DNA from: Amia ocellicauda
Taxonomy: Eukaryota > Chordata > Actinopteri > Amiiformes > Amiidae
Assembly (NCBI RefSeq): GCF_036373705.1
Contig: NW_027102664.1
Span: 186,001 to 250,000 of the forward strand
Direction: 5' to 3'
DNA length: 64,000 bases
Under the pieces are notes generated by a model. The model was not told where the DNA came from. It made no database searches and worked only from the letters and a program-made list of their open reading frames with translations. The position numbers and the translations under genes were made by a program. Below, piece by piece: positions 44,855 through 54,774 of the stretch. The stretch's first letter is position 1, and the number at the start of each line of letters is the position of its first letter.

Positions 44855-45427
44855 TTAACACGCATGACATCTTTTAAAATCCTCACAAGAACACCCCATC
44901 TGTATACACGGCTGGCTAGGGTCGTAAGTCATTGTGTTATAAGGGGGGGTCCACAGTGTCCTGACAAACTCTGCCACTTTTTTATCATTTTGGCCTAAAT
45001 CCTCACTGTACAAGGCCATAATATCGGGGTATGACCTTCCTTTAGATCTATGATATAAGAAAAACACACAGTGTTGACCACAAGTGAAGGTCTGAAGACT
45101 TTGTACTTGACGACCGCTGTAAATGGTTTCTTGACAGTTGTTGAGCAGAAAGTTATTGATCTTCCGAGGGAAAGGTCTGAAATCCGGGGGGTTTGCATAG
45201 GAATCAAAAAATTCACCACGGTGGTCCTCCCTTAGATAAATAGCCAGCCAATGTTCTCCGGGCATATTTTTAGGGTGTGTGTTGATTATGTACATTGCAG
45301 GTAAATTCTTGATCTTAAATTTAGGCAGCTGATCGCAGGTGTAGACTCCTTGAAACAGTTTCCGTGAGCTGGCCAGGGCATTCATGATGTGGTTGAGCTC
45401 TCTGGTCTTCATTTTAATAATAATCAT
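44855..45427 (-). CDS. Adenain-like cysteine protease (copy D)
   Basis: Intact, with the same catalytic residues as copy B. The second ATG (45412) is the likely start; the codon following it reads Lys (MKTREL). Confidence 0.93.
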   Translation of the reverse strand: MIIIKMKTRELNHIMNALASSRKLFQGVYTCDQLPKFKIKNLPAMYIINTHPKNMPGEHWLAIYLREDHRGEFFDSYANPPDFRPFPRKINNFLLNNCQETIYSGRQVQSLQTFTCGQHCVFFLYHRSKGRSYPDIMALYSEDLGQNDKKVAEFVRTLWTPPYNTMTYDPSQPCIQMGCSCEDFKRCHAC

Positions 45428-46721
45428 ACATAACGTTTCTCCTCTGATTCACCTCAATAATGTTGTCAAACACTGCATACACGACCATATTTACAGTGCG
45501 TGGTAGAGGCTGCTTGAAACGCATCTCCAAACGCATATTGCCCGTCTTCATCAGTGAAAAATGTTGTCCACACTCTTCGTCAGGGGTCAGGTTGAAACCG
45601 TACAGGGTGTAACCGCTGCAGTATTCCCGGCGATCGATCAGCAGAGTTTGATCCTTGAGATGGCGACCCGTAGCCAGTACTAGACTGTCATATTCACGAA
45701 CCGCATTGCCGTTTTCAAAGTCAGGTTGAAAAGGTCTGGATGGAACCTGCACACCATCGACGTACAACGCTATAAATTCCGCGTTATAATGTTTAAAGTT
45801 AAAGGGGTTCTTGTTGTAAACCCCGGTAAATGCATCATTATCTTCGAGACCTATAATAACCTGTTTTGGGAGCTGTCCTAGAAACAGATTTTCCTGGTTC
45901 ATCACCCGTGTCCCTGCGGGGATACTGTGGACTTTCATATAGACTCTTTCGATCGGGTACTTGGCGTTTGCCGTCATTAACGCCTGCGCGTGTCCTAGTT
46001 TAACCGCCGGGGAGACGGACACTTTTTTCACAAACAGCGAGGCCGATAATATGGTCAGTTTATATTTTTCAGTATCAGGGGTCATCAGACAAAAAGCACT
46101 TTTACTACGGATCATTTTAATTTTAATGTCTACCCCGTTGAGCATGAGTTTTTCTTGGAAAAATATGTCTGCATGGATATGCCCCATTAGCTCAAAGGTC
46201 CTCCCTTCTGTTGAAGAGGCCGTTCTTTTTTGCAAACCCTTATTGAGTCCCTCTGGATCCTTGTCGTCCATAGCTTCCGGGATGTCTTTGAAGAAAAGGC
46301 CGGGGCTGAACTGTTTGCTTAGGGTCTCCTCACTATAATTAAGTACACACTCCATCATGGCTCTATAGGGGTAAGTATTGCTGCTTTGACTAATGAGCCG
46401 ATCTCCCAGGGTCACATTCACCTGTGTAAACATGGTGGCCACCGGGTCATTGATGACCCCAGCGTTGGTCGTCTTCTCGATTGCATCGCCATCCTCATCA
46501 GTCACTTTACAGTTCATTAAAATAAATGTGTTATTCAAATCAATATAATCCTCGCCATTGCCAGCTATAAAAAACTCCAGAGGGGCCGTGTCTGAAATTG
46601 CAGAAAGAGGGGGAATCTCTACATATATGCTCTTATCTATACTCGTTTGAGTGTATGGAACTGTAAACAGATCCAATTCTGATTTGACGCATTCTTCCGA
46701 TAGACTGTGGACAAAAGACAT
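45414..46721 (-). CDS. Double-jelly-roll major capsid protein, intact (copy D)
   Basis: 435 aa, the only full-length copy in the window. Its length is normal for the family. The N-terminal half contains the PPLS...DTAPLEFFIAGNGEDYIDL block. The C-terminal half holds YNKNPFNFKHYNAEF and DRREYCSGYTLYGFNLTPDEE. It lies between the pVI-like gene (3-bp gap) and the protease (short overlap). Confidence 0.93.
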   Translation of the reverse strand: MSFVHSLSEECVKSELDLFTVPYTQTSIDKSIYVEIPPLSAISDTAPLEFFIAGNGEDYIDLNNTFILMNCKVTDEDGDAIEKTTNAGVINDPVATMFTQVNVTLGDRLISQSSNTYPYRAMMECVLNYSEETLSKQFSPGLFFKDIPEAMDDKDPEGLNKGLQKRTASSTEGRTFELMGHIHADIFFQEKLMLNGVDIKIKMIRSKSAFCLMTPDTEKYKLTILSASLFVKKVSVSPAVKLGHAQALMTANAKYPIERVYMKVHSIPAGTRVMNQENLFLGQLPKQVIIGLEDNDAFTGVYNKNPFNFKHYNAEFIALYVDGVQVPSRPFQPDFENGNAVREYDSLVLATGRHLKDQTLLIDRREYCSGYTLYGFNLTPDEECGQHFSLMKTGNMRLEMRFKQPLPRTVNMVVYAVFDNIIEVNQRRNVMYDYY

Positions 46722-46723
46722 GT

Positions 46724-47213
46724 TTAAAAGATGTATCCTGAGGCTCTATTTTTCTTTCTTTGAGACTTTCTTTTTGCAGGTTTTTTCTTGTGCTGCTTCC
46801 TTCTCCGAGTGTTTCCACGATATGTTGGAGAATGAGAGATTCTTCGTTTTTTGTTAGCCACGGATCTTTGTCGCCCCCTGGTGGACACATGCTGTTTCTT
46901 CTTTTACCCCCCCTCCTCGCCATTACCATGAGACCCGAACCCTCCTGATGCTCATGGCTAGCTGCCCGGTTCATAACATTGGTGAACACGTCACTAACAA
47001 TATTTTTAGCCGCTGATTTCAAGTGGGGTCTGGCTATAGCAAAGCCTCTCTTAAGCAGGGGTATGGCCATTCTAAAGAGACCACGAAAGAGTCCTCCTAG
47101 ACTGGCGCCATACATTGTGGGGGCTCCTACAATACCGGGCAAGCCGTTCCATCTTGCATCTTGTAATAATCCACATAGGCGCTAGGATCTACATAACCCC
47201 TCGAGGTAGCCAT
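46724..47213 (-). pseudogene. pVI-like minor virion protein, frameshifted (copy D)
   Basis: Shares with copy B the two-base loss near the GNGLPG codons (47147) and the insertion near 46875. The amphipathic segment reads FRMAIPLLKRG. Confidence 0.6.
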
Positions 47214-47214
47214 T

Positions 47215-48061
47215 TTAATAATGTACACACTGTTTCAGGGGTCGAAAATGTAGTTTGACATTAACTTTACCGAAGCGGAAGGGTACGTTGATATTCTGAT
47301 CCGATTTTACTTCGATCGTGATGTTGTCAAAGTGGGTCTTTGAGACTGGTACGTAGTGTGGTTTGTCATAAGTAATTGTGACCATGTCATTGCTTTTACC
47401 TTTAATAAGTACATTTCTCAAAAGGGGGACATAACTATCCCCGACCCTCTGGTGGGTTATGATATCCGTATACACATAAAGAGTGTAAAAGCCGCCCCAC
47501 CACTTCTGAGAACCTGCTCTCTGTGTCAGAATAGAACCCAAATATACGCCCCAGTTGGCCGCTGGTTTGAATGCTAATACCTGGTTTTGACACCTTGTAC
47601 ACTCTGTTTTTAATAGGGTTGTAATATAGCTTGATGTTGGGGGTGCCTTCTGAGAACTGTTTATGCATCTCATCTAATATTTTATCCACATTGTCATAAT
47701 AACCTCCTTGTATCGTGAATGTCCATTGACTCTTTTTAACATCATCAAAAATGGCGAAGGTGGCATCCTTATCTTGTAAAACAGCCCAAGTGTAAGGATA
47801 CTGTATTTCCGCCAACCCCACTTCCCACGACCCCCTTAGATCTATAGATTTTCCAAATTGTACCGTGTAACTGGATATTTCATTTTTAGGATATATATCG
47901 AGAGAGGCATTACTGGGTAGAGTCACGTAGAAGCCTCCTGATTCCATCTTGAGAATCGAAAGTAATGCCCCCAACACACCCGCGGGCATGTTGTTATAAG
48001 GATTGAATATCGCAAACCTGTTGTTCCGGGACCCAACTATTGAACTTTTCAGGCCATCCAA
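47215..48061 (-). pseudogene. Penton-like minor capsid protein, frameshifted (copy D)
   Basis: Only the frameshift shared by all copies is seen. The 5' frame is open to 47435 and the 3' frame to 47215. Confidence 0.85.
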
Positions 48062-49066
48062 GCCATTTCATCAACACATATTTTTTCCGGTTCTGGGTTT
48101 TTTCAGCTAATATCTTTTCAACTCTGTATACACTGTCTTTACCCACAATAATTTTTTGTAACTCGGCTTCGTAAAACGTTCCTTCTATATCCTCCCTGTC
48201 ATAGTCTTTTAACCGGTACACGGGGGGGTCTCTAGCCAACTGTTCGGTAACTGTAAAATATTCGTCAGAAAATGTTTGTTCATAACCTTTGGCAAAAGTA
48301 CTCCTTAGCTTTGAAACGCGAACTAATAAGTAGTTTTTCCCTTCTTAATAAATGGTCCGTATAATTTTTTATAGACCTTAAAAGAATTACTTTGATCAAC
48401 ATCTAAAGGCTTCATTTTAATACTGGTGTGATACCCTTGGTTGTAAGCATCGATAAAATCCTGAACTTTATCAAAATACTTGAACGTGTTGACCGCTGTA
48501 AAATATCTCCACATTTTGGTCTTTATGGTGCGGTTAAACCTCTCCACTACCGATGCCCTAAGCTCATTACCGGTGGTGAAATGATGTATTTTGTGTCTCT
48601 TCAGTAGATTCTGAAATTCTCTGTTGAGAAACTCTTTTCCTTTATCAGTCTGCAGTTTTTTAGGACATCGACCCTGGGACAATATATCCTCAAAGGCCCT
48701 TGTCACCGCCCGACCTGTTTTATTATGTAGAATGCGAGCCCAGGCATATTTTGATAACACATCGATACACATCAACATCAATTTGTGACCATTGTTATGT
48801 TTTGATAAATTTGACATATCGACTAGATCCATTTGCCATTGTGAATCTATGTCAGTTGCATATACGCGGTTTCTTTTAAAGTTAATCCTGAGAGGTTTAT
48901 GTAAGGTATAGGCGTCTTGTTCCCGTAACCATTCTGAAACAACCACATCATTAACCTTCACTCCGGCCTCAGCGAGTCCTCTTTGAAAACCCTTCTTACC
49001 CGCCAAACCCCCAATCTTGGCTGGGTTGTAGTATAGTTCCTGCATTTGGGGAGCTTGCCGAGTCAT
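47994..49066 (-). pseudogene. Integrase with chromodomain, deletion and nonsense (copy D)
   Basis: A 19-bp deletion flanked by GAA microhomology removes part of the region after the core and shifts the frame. The TAG of copy B is also retained next to it (48323-48325). The DDE core and the chromodomain reading frame are otherwise preserved. Confidence 0.95.
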
Positions 49067-49105
49067 TCTGTCAAATAACCACACAGACCCACACTATGCG
49101 CAAAG

Positions 49106-49127
49106 TTTTTATACAAGGTTTTTTATT
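49106..49127 (-). promoter_or_regulatory. Integrase TATA box and upstream poly(A) signal (copy D)
   Basis: Same arrangement as 1351-1372. Confidence 0.6.
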
Positions 49128-49631
49128 CAACTTCAGGAGAGCAGATACCCCTTTTTAGACATTTGAGAAAAGTATAACATACACAACAATTTTTTCTACG
49201 GTCCAGACAAAAAGAAATCAGATGATTGGTTACTTGATCTATATCAACAAATATACCTGTTTCTTTATCTTGTAGGCACACACCTCAGTTACATATGTAA
49301 ATAAAACAACAATATGACCTATTTTAAAAGTAAACAGAGGTGTATTAAACATGCTCAGTAAAAGGTCATACAGATGTTGATGAAATGGCCTAATATCATT
49401 CTTGGCCCCCTTGAGCCCTTCATCCCAGTGTTCGTACCCCCCGGTCTTTGTTACAGCAGCCATTCACTTTTCCAGGTTTGAAAGTTGATCCTCATCGATG
49501 GTTAAATCTGTAGAGAAAAGGCTCGCGTTGGCTACTTTTCTGTCAAGCACATGGTGTAATAGCGCTCTCAGGTTAGCTGCAGAGTGTTGATGACAGAACC
49601 AGTTGCAGAAGCAGTCCAGAACATTCCCCAT
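49123..49631 (-). pseudogene. Possible Bcl-2-family gene, broken (copy D)
   Basis: Same TGA and frame change. The BH3-like stretch reads GLKGAKNDIRPF here, and the BH1-like stretch is unchanged. Confidence 0.4.
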
Positions 49632-49643
49632 GTTCAAAGTCCC

Positions 49644-50492
49644 TTAGTTCAGGTCAGAGTCTGAATCAGTGGCGTAGATGTCGAATTCTTCGTCGCTGCC
49701 CCCAGCTTTAACTTCTTTACGGAAGAAATAAGCTTTTAGCTTGCCAGCGGTTTTTCTACTCGGCTCATCCAGGTCATTGAGCAGCTGCCCAAGTTTCTCT
49801 ATTATAAACGGCTCCTTTTTCAGCTCCAGCAAAATCTCATCTATGATTTTCTGGACTTGTCCCACAGTGACATGTATGTGGGAGTAAGAGAGCGCCTTGA
49901 TTAGTGCCGGTTTCAGCCACGGTTTGTTCAGTCTTCTGTAAAACACGTTGAAATAGAACAGGAAATAGTAACGGTCTGGTTCAAACAAACAACTGTGTCT
50001 CAACTGACTGGGGTGATTCACTTCACACCCCCGACAGACTTCTTTCAGAGCTCGGTCGATGAGAGCACTCAGAATATACACCAGGGTGCTTTTAACCACT
50101 CTGCTTACTTGGTCACATACCCCGGGCAAAAATCCTGCGTCTTCATCACGCCCCCGGGACAGTCCGATGCTCATTGGGTCGCCTGGTGGTTTGTGGGGTG
50201 TTTCTCCATCCATTGGACTGACCCCCTCCTGAGACGCACAGACGGTAGACAGTTCGGCAAAATCGAGGCCCTCCATGAGCTCCAGAGGCTGGGGATCCCC
50301 GAGACTCATTTGGACATCCATCGCACCGCATGTTGTTTCGTCCTGAGGGACCGGGGTCTGAGGTCTTGGAGAGTAACCACAGTCAAAGGGTTCCAGAGTG
50401 TATACAAAATCTGGGGAATAGAACCAGGGGTGATCCCGGGTTTGAAGAGGCCTGTAGAGCCTGTCGACATCCGCAGCTTTCGGGTAAGACAT
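49644..50492 (-). CDS. 282-aa protein with CxxC-H-HxC motif (copy D)
   Basis: Intact. The frame also stays open 12 codons upstream of ATG 50492 (to 50528), but that extension overlaps the TATA box, so 50492 is the likely start. Variants include MDGETP and HVTVGQ. Confidence 0.65.
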   Translation of the reverse strand: MSYPKAADVDRLYRPLQTRDHPWFYSPDFVYTLEPFDCGYSPRPQTPVPQDETTCGAMDVQMSLGDPQPLELMEGLDFAELSTVCASQEGVSPMDGETPHKPPGDPMSIGLSRGRDEDAGFLPGVCDQVSRVVKSTLVYILSALIDRALKEVCRGCEVNHPSQLRHSCLFEPDRYYFLFYFNVFYRRLNKPWLKPALIKALSYSHIHVTVGQVQKIIDEILLELKKEPFIIEKLGQLLNDLDEPSRKTAGKLKAYFFRKEVKAGGSDEEFDIYATDSDSDLN

Positions 50493-50527
50493 TCTCTTTA
50501 ATTTTAAACCATGAATGAATTGTTGCA

Positions 50528-50556
50528 CCTTTTATCCTATCTCTTCACTACGTCAC
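50528..50556 (-). promoter_or_regulatory. Promoter of the 282-aa gene: CRE plus TATA (copy D)
   Basis: The TGACGTA site and TATA box are preserved, with one change just beside the TATA box (GCACC for GCGCC on the plus strand). Confidence 0.6.
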
Positions 50557-50570
50557 GACACACCGCCCTC

Positions 50571-51000
50571 TTAGAAGAGAGTAGCCCCTGAGCCGTCAGA
50601 CCCCCCTCCAAAACCCCACACGTCGTCTGTCGTAGTTCTGCAAGCTTTCCCATTCACACCTTTCAAAACCCTGAGTCGGAGACTCCATTTCGCATTCTCT
50701 TGGACCCTCTTGCAAGCCTTCTAGAGTCTTATCCACAAGCCCCAGATCTCTCCAGGCCATCACCTTCAACCAGTCCTCATAAGAGTATTCAATTACCGTC
50801 TCAAAAGGTTCCAACGTACCCTCCTTCTCTCCCAAAGCAAGAAGCTCCACTCCAACATAGCTGGGATCCCTTTTAAAGCGGTAACCCCGTCGAGCCCCCC
50901 AGAACAACACCCAGGAGCGTTCAATCTTCAAATTGGTGAGTACAGGAACCCTTGCCCGGGATTGTTTCTTGCGGGGTTTCATGTTGATGTCGCTGGACAT
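50571..51000 (-). pseudogene. Unrecognised gene with intact 5' end, internal deletion (copy D)
   Basis: Starts MSSDINMKPRKKQ at 51000. A deletion of about 280 bp near 50630, different from that in copy C, removes the central and acidic regions. The frame then ends at 50596. Confidence 0.55.
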
Positions 51001-51066
51001 GTTGAAGAAGCGGGATGTTTCAGAAGCTGAGAATTAAAGAGGTATTGCCTAAAAGAAGCGCGGGTT

Positions 51067-51303
51067 CTTAAATAGAGAGGAGAGTTTCGGGGCATTGCCT
51101 TCAGAGGGGTGGGGGTATTTATGGGTGGCCTTGTTGTTCAGGGTTTTATGGGTGTACACTTTCTGACGGATATGACGTAGGAATAATTAAGGAAATAACT
51201 CTACCTAAAATCACGCCCCCCAATTATGACGTAGGAATATTAATAAGCTTAGGGCATACGTCATAACAGAATAGGCCGCGCCCAAAAAACCCTACTATCT
51301 ACT
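51067..51303 (-). promoter_or_regulatory. Int-side terminal promoter region with CRE-like sites (copy D)
   Basis: Same TATA box (51067-51075), paired TATGACGTAGGAATA repeats, inverted TACGTCA and terminal CTACTATCTACT as in copy C. Confidence 0.6.
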
Positions 51304-51619
51304 CTTATGTAGTTGAAGGCGCAGTATAGCTCTCATAGTCTGGTGGTGACGGAAGACCACCAGCCGTTTGAACAAGCCATTCAGCATCACCTTGTTGGGT
51401 TAAGTGCAGGCACTGTCAGAGCGCAGGGCGTCCTGCCTTTGAAAGAGTTTCCGAAGTGTCCTGATGTGCCCTTTAGCAATGCCAAACAGGTCTGTGAAAA
51501 TGGCATCATTTCGCGGCACTTCAGACGCCATCTCACAGTCTAGCCGACCTGAAACGCCTGAGCCCGTTTTACCAGCAGGCTCCTACGGTAACCGTTTGAA
51601 GCAAGAGGTGGCGTTGTCA

Positions 51620-51692
51620 GTTTCCGTAGTGTAGCGGTTATCACATTCGCCTAATGCGCGAAAGGTCCCCGGTTCGAAACCGGGCGGAAACA
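51620..51692 (+). tRNA. tRNA-Val-derived gene with altered anticodon (module D/E)
   Basis: Acceptor and T-arms are intact, but the loop reads CTAATGC, changing the anticodon from AAC to AAT, and the base before the anticodon stem is changed (CACATTCGC). With valine identity elements but an Ile-type anticodon it is best treated as a degenerate copy. Confidence 0.78.
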
Positions 51693-51856
51693 GCCTACTG
51701 TGGGCTGGCCCTTTTCGTCATGCTTGCCCTCGTGGTTCCCCGGAGGCGGTGGGTGTCTTTTCTTCATTGGAGTGCCCGCAATCGATGCACTCAGAGCGTC
51801 CGTCCGTCGACAGGTTGAAATTGTAAACGCTGGTGTAGCCACTTTTAATTAAAATC

Positions 51857-51900
51857 TGATGATGATGATGATGATGATGTTGTTGTTGTTGTTCTTGTTG
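51857..51900 (+). repeat. GAT/GTT trinucleotide microsatellite
   Basis: About seven GAT units, then GTT/CTT units. Confidence 0.95.
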
Positions 51901-51980
51901 TCATCGTGGTCGCCGTCATTATTATTGTTAAAGTAAAGCAGTAGTTAGATTTGTTGCTACCGTAAGGTGTAGAAGACAAC

Positions 51981-52550
51981 AGTAGGTATGGCGTGTGATA
52001 TCAAAACATTCAGAATACTTTTAACCTATATAATTTATAAGCTTTGTAAAATAAACCCAAATATCTCTTTTGCGGGGATAAACGCTGTTCTGAGTAGTTT
52101 GTGACTTGTTTAATACCAAACAAAGCATCGCTATAAAAAATAAATAAAAAAATCACTGTAAAAGCGCTAGTTATTTTTGATCTTTATAGTTATTTTCTAG
52201 GCTCAGGTTGTTTTTTAGCGCTTATAAAGGCCTGAAATATTCTTAGTGGTTGTTGACTATAGGTCTTGATGCTTAAAAATGTTTTTTTGAGAGACCAAAA
52301 GGTTCTAATAAAAGTTTAGAGTAGAGAGGAGAGAGATCGTCTCCATCTTGGTTTCTATTTGAAATTTGATGCAGTGTCATTTTATTGGTTGGTTTTGATA
52401 TGTTAATTGGTAACAGGGTGGCACAAAGGCCAGACCAGAACAATGCCTTACAAGCAGATCCGGCATGTGGCCATCAGTATAAGTATGAAGGTCTGGTCTT
52501 CAGCTCGACAGACTCACACTGACCTTTCGATTTAAGACTAAAGATCAACA
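51981..52550 (+). promoter_or_regulatory. PolB-side terminal regulatory region (copy E)
   Basis: Same as copy B, with GTATAAGTA at 52477-52485. No gene is seen. Confidence 0.5.
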
Positions 52551-54591
52551 ATGTCCGGAAACAACATCAGCGATTCGATTTAAACGAGTTTTTAGGCAAG
52601 TCTTCAGATTATTTTCATTGACTCAGAGCGTGTTGTGTGCATGTATTGTAAATAAGGCTATAACATCTGTTTTAAGTTCTGTAAAATTATTTTTCAGCCA
52701 GTCAACAGGAGTTAATTCCCAACGCTGAGGAGATCATCTGGAACAACGACGGTAAGATTTTTGTGTTTGCGCTCATGGGTTCTTATGTATGGGTGTGTGT
52801 GGTTTTGAAGCGGCTCATTAGAGTTATGAAAACGTTTTAATATATAATAATGCCGGTCTCTTTAATTACACAGAAACTATCGAAAGGCCTGTGATTAATG
52901 TCTCCGAGGATCGACCAAGAGAAGTGGTTGTCCCTAGACAGGCTGTCTGCCGACCGGGTAAGAACTAAACCCCTGTTTGTTTGTATAACGTTTCTGTAAG
53001 ATGTTTGAGTCCAGTTTTGTTAATTTAAAAAAATTATCCTGTCTAACAGTATTAAGAAACGTGGTTCGAGACAACGAAAGGCCTTCCACATCGAGGGCTT
53101 GTTTCGTTTTACCTTCGAGAACCGTAACCTTTCAAGAATCTGAAAGGCCGTCAGCCCCGGTATCTGATAGCTGTGAGTATATATCTGCAGCCTGTAAGAG
53201 GTTAAAGCTTTTTATAAAGCGGTGTGGTTAAAGGTTAAACATGTCTCTTACCTTCACAGCGGTGCAAAAAGCTAAACCAGCCGAAAAACATAAGAAACGA
53301 TTATTCTGTGGAGGTAAGTAAGATCTTTCAAACTTTAATGTTTTTAAAAGAGCTTTGTTTGCCCGTTGAGGGCTAATATTTAAGCGATGGGTGACCGTTT
53401 CCTGTAGGGCGGGGGGTTCTGGGAAAGATCTTTAGAAGTCCGGACAGGTCTAGGCTTGTTTCTGGGGAACGTGTTTAGAAATGACCGATTGCTGTACCGT
53501 CTGGTTAGGAAGTAAAGCCGTCCGAAAGGGTTTAGTAAGTTGTTTGGCTTATATCCCGCTATTATACTTCTGTTTTAAAGTGGTTGTAGGAAAAGTCTTG
53601 AAGGTGTTCATTGTATTTAATATTTAAACAGATCGTGAAAACGTTTGTGAAACAGGAAGTCCCGGGATCAGGAAGCGTTTACACTTGGAAGGTTCGTTTA
53701 AAAATGAAATGTTGTTGTGTGTGTGTGTGTTTTATTAACAATATTACAGTTTTTAAAGAAACATTTAAGAAACAGTTTATTTACAGCGGCTTCTCTGTTT
53801 TACATTTATTATCAAGTCCTAATAAATATATTGTCTGTAAATAATAAGGCGTTGTAGTGAATGTCTAAGGCTATTTTCAAAGGTCTAAAAAAGCTAAAGG
53901 TTTTGAATGTCCTGGACATGTTGTTTTAAGTTTGATTTCTGTCGCCGTTTAAAGATGTAAATGTAATGTATATTTTTATTCTTCCCAAGACTCTTGGGAT
54001 AGTCATTCTGTGAATGAGCTATTGAGGACAATTACCCCGTCTAAGTGGGATCAAACATCTTCCCCGGTGAGATCACCGAGAGGATCCCCCACGGTGGTCT
54101 TGGAGACCCCCCAACATCTACTCAGGCCACAGCCTTCTGGGAGTAATTCAACACCCCAGATTCAGCCTGCCGCATTGTCAGGCGGAACAAATACAGGCAT
54201 CCAACAACCTCAGGGGTCGCCGTCAGTCAGGGCTGACACACCACCCAACGACGGCCTGGTTTCAACATCGTCCCCCCAGACCCGTTTCTTGGCTACAGAA
54301 ACGCGGAACAGTACCCCGCGCTTGGCCAGGGTGTCACCGCAAAGGCCTTCTTGGTCTCCGTCCATGAGTATACGCTCGCTCCCTGCCTCCTTCGACCGAG
54401 ATTTACCGGAGCGACCATCCTTTGAAGCTGAGCCAGGCCACCAGCCCCCGGAGCTACATCCTGAAGGTCGGCATGAGTTGCTACATACTTTGTTACAAAA
54501 TCAAAGACTTGTGTTAGTGGGGCAAAACCTGGTGATAGAGAGCCAAAACACCCTTATTAATACCCTTACTAACGAATTGTACTGTATTTAA
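52551..54591 (+). pseudogene. Seven-exon gene, exon 1 frameshifted (copy E)
   Basis: Exon structure and all splice sites are as in copy D. The one-base loss in exon 1 seen in B and C is present. Exons 2-7 look open. Confidence 0.7.
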
Positions 54592-54637
54592 TGTTTTAAT
54601 AGACACAAAACGCCTTACTATTGTGGGTTGTTGGAAA

Positions 54638-54650
54638 AATAAAAAATAAA
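54638..54650 (+). terminator. Poly(A) signals of the seven-exon gene (copy E)
   Basis: Two AATAAA hexamers as in copy B. Confidence 0.7.
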
Positions 54651-54774
54651 TTAAAAAATGTCCTGACTTGGTAAAAGAACTCACAAACTAAAGGATTATG
54701 AACAAGCTAGGGCCCCAAAAAGACCTTCCCGAGAGAACATCCCCGGCCCTGTTGTGAACTCCTCTGATGTCCCA

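Larger units (their letters stand above)
36019..51303. mobile_element. Polinton copy D, both putative ends present
   Basis: The reference copy, 15,285 bp from AGTAGGTA (36019) to CTACTATCTACT (ends 51303). Intact: seven-exon gene, ATPase, PY-type protein, protease, major capsid protein and the 282-aa gene. Broken: PolB, pX-like, pVI-like, penton, integrase, Bcl-2-like and the unrecognised gene. Confidence 0.9.
51304..51980. repeat. tRNA-Val module, single (between copies D and E)
   Basis: About 677 bp, same layout as the C/D module. No supported protein gene. Confidence 0.7.
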
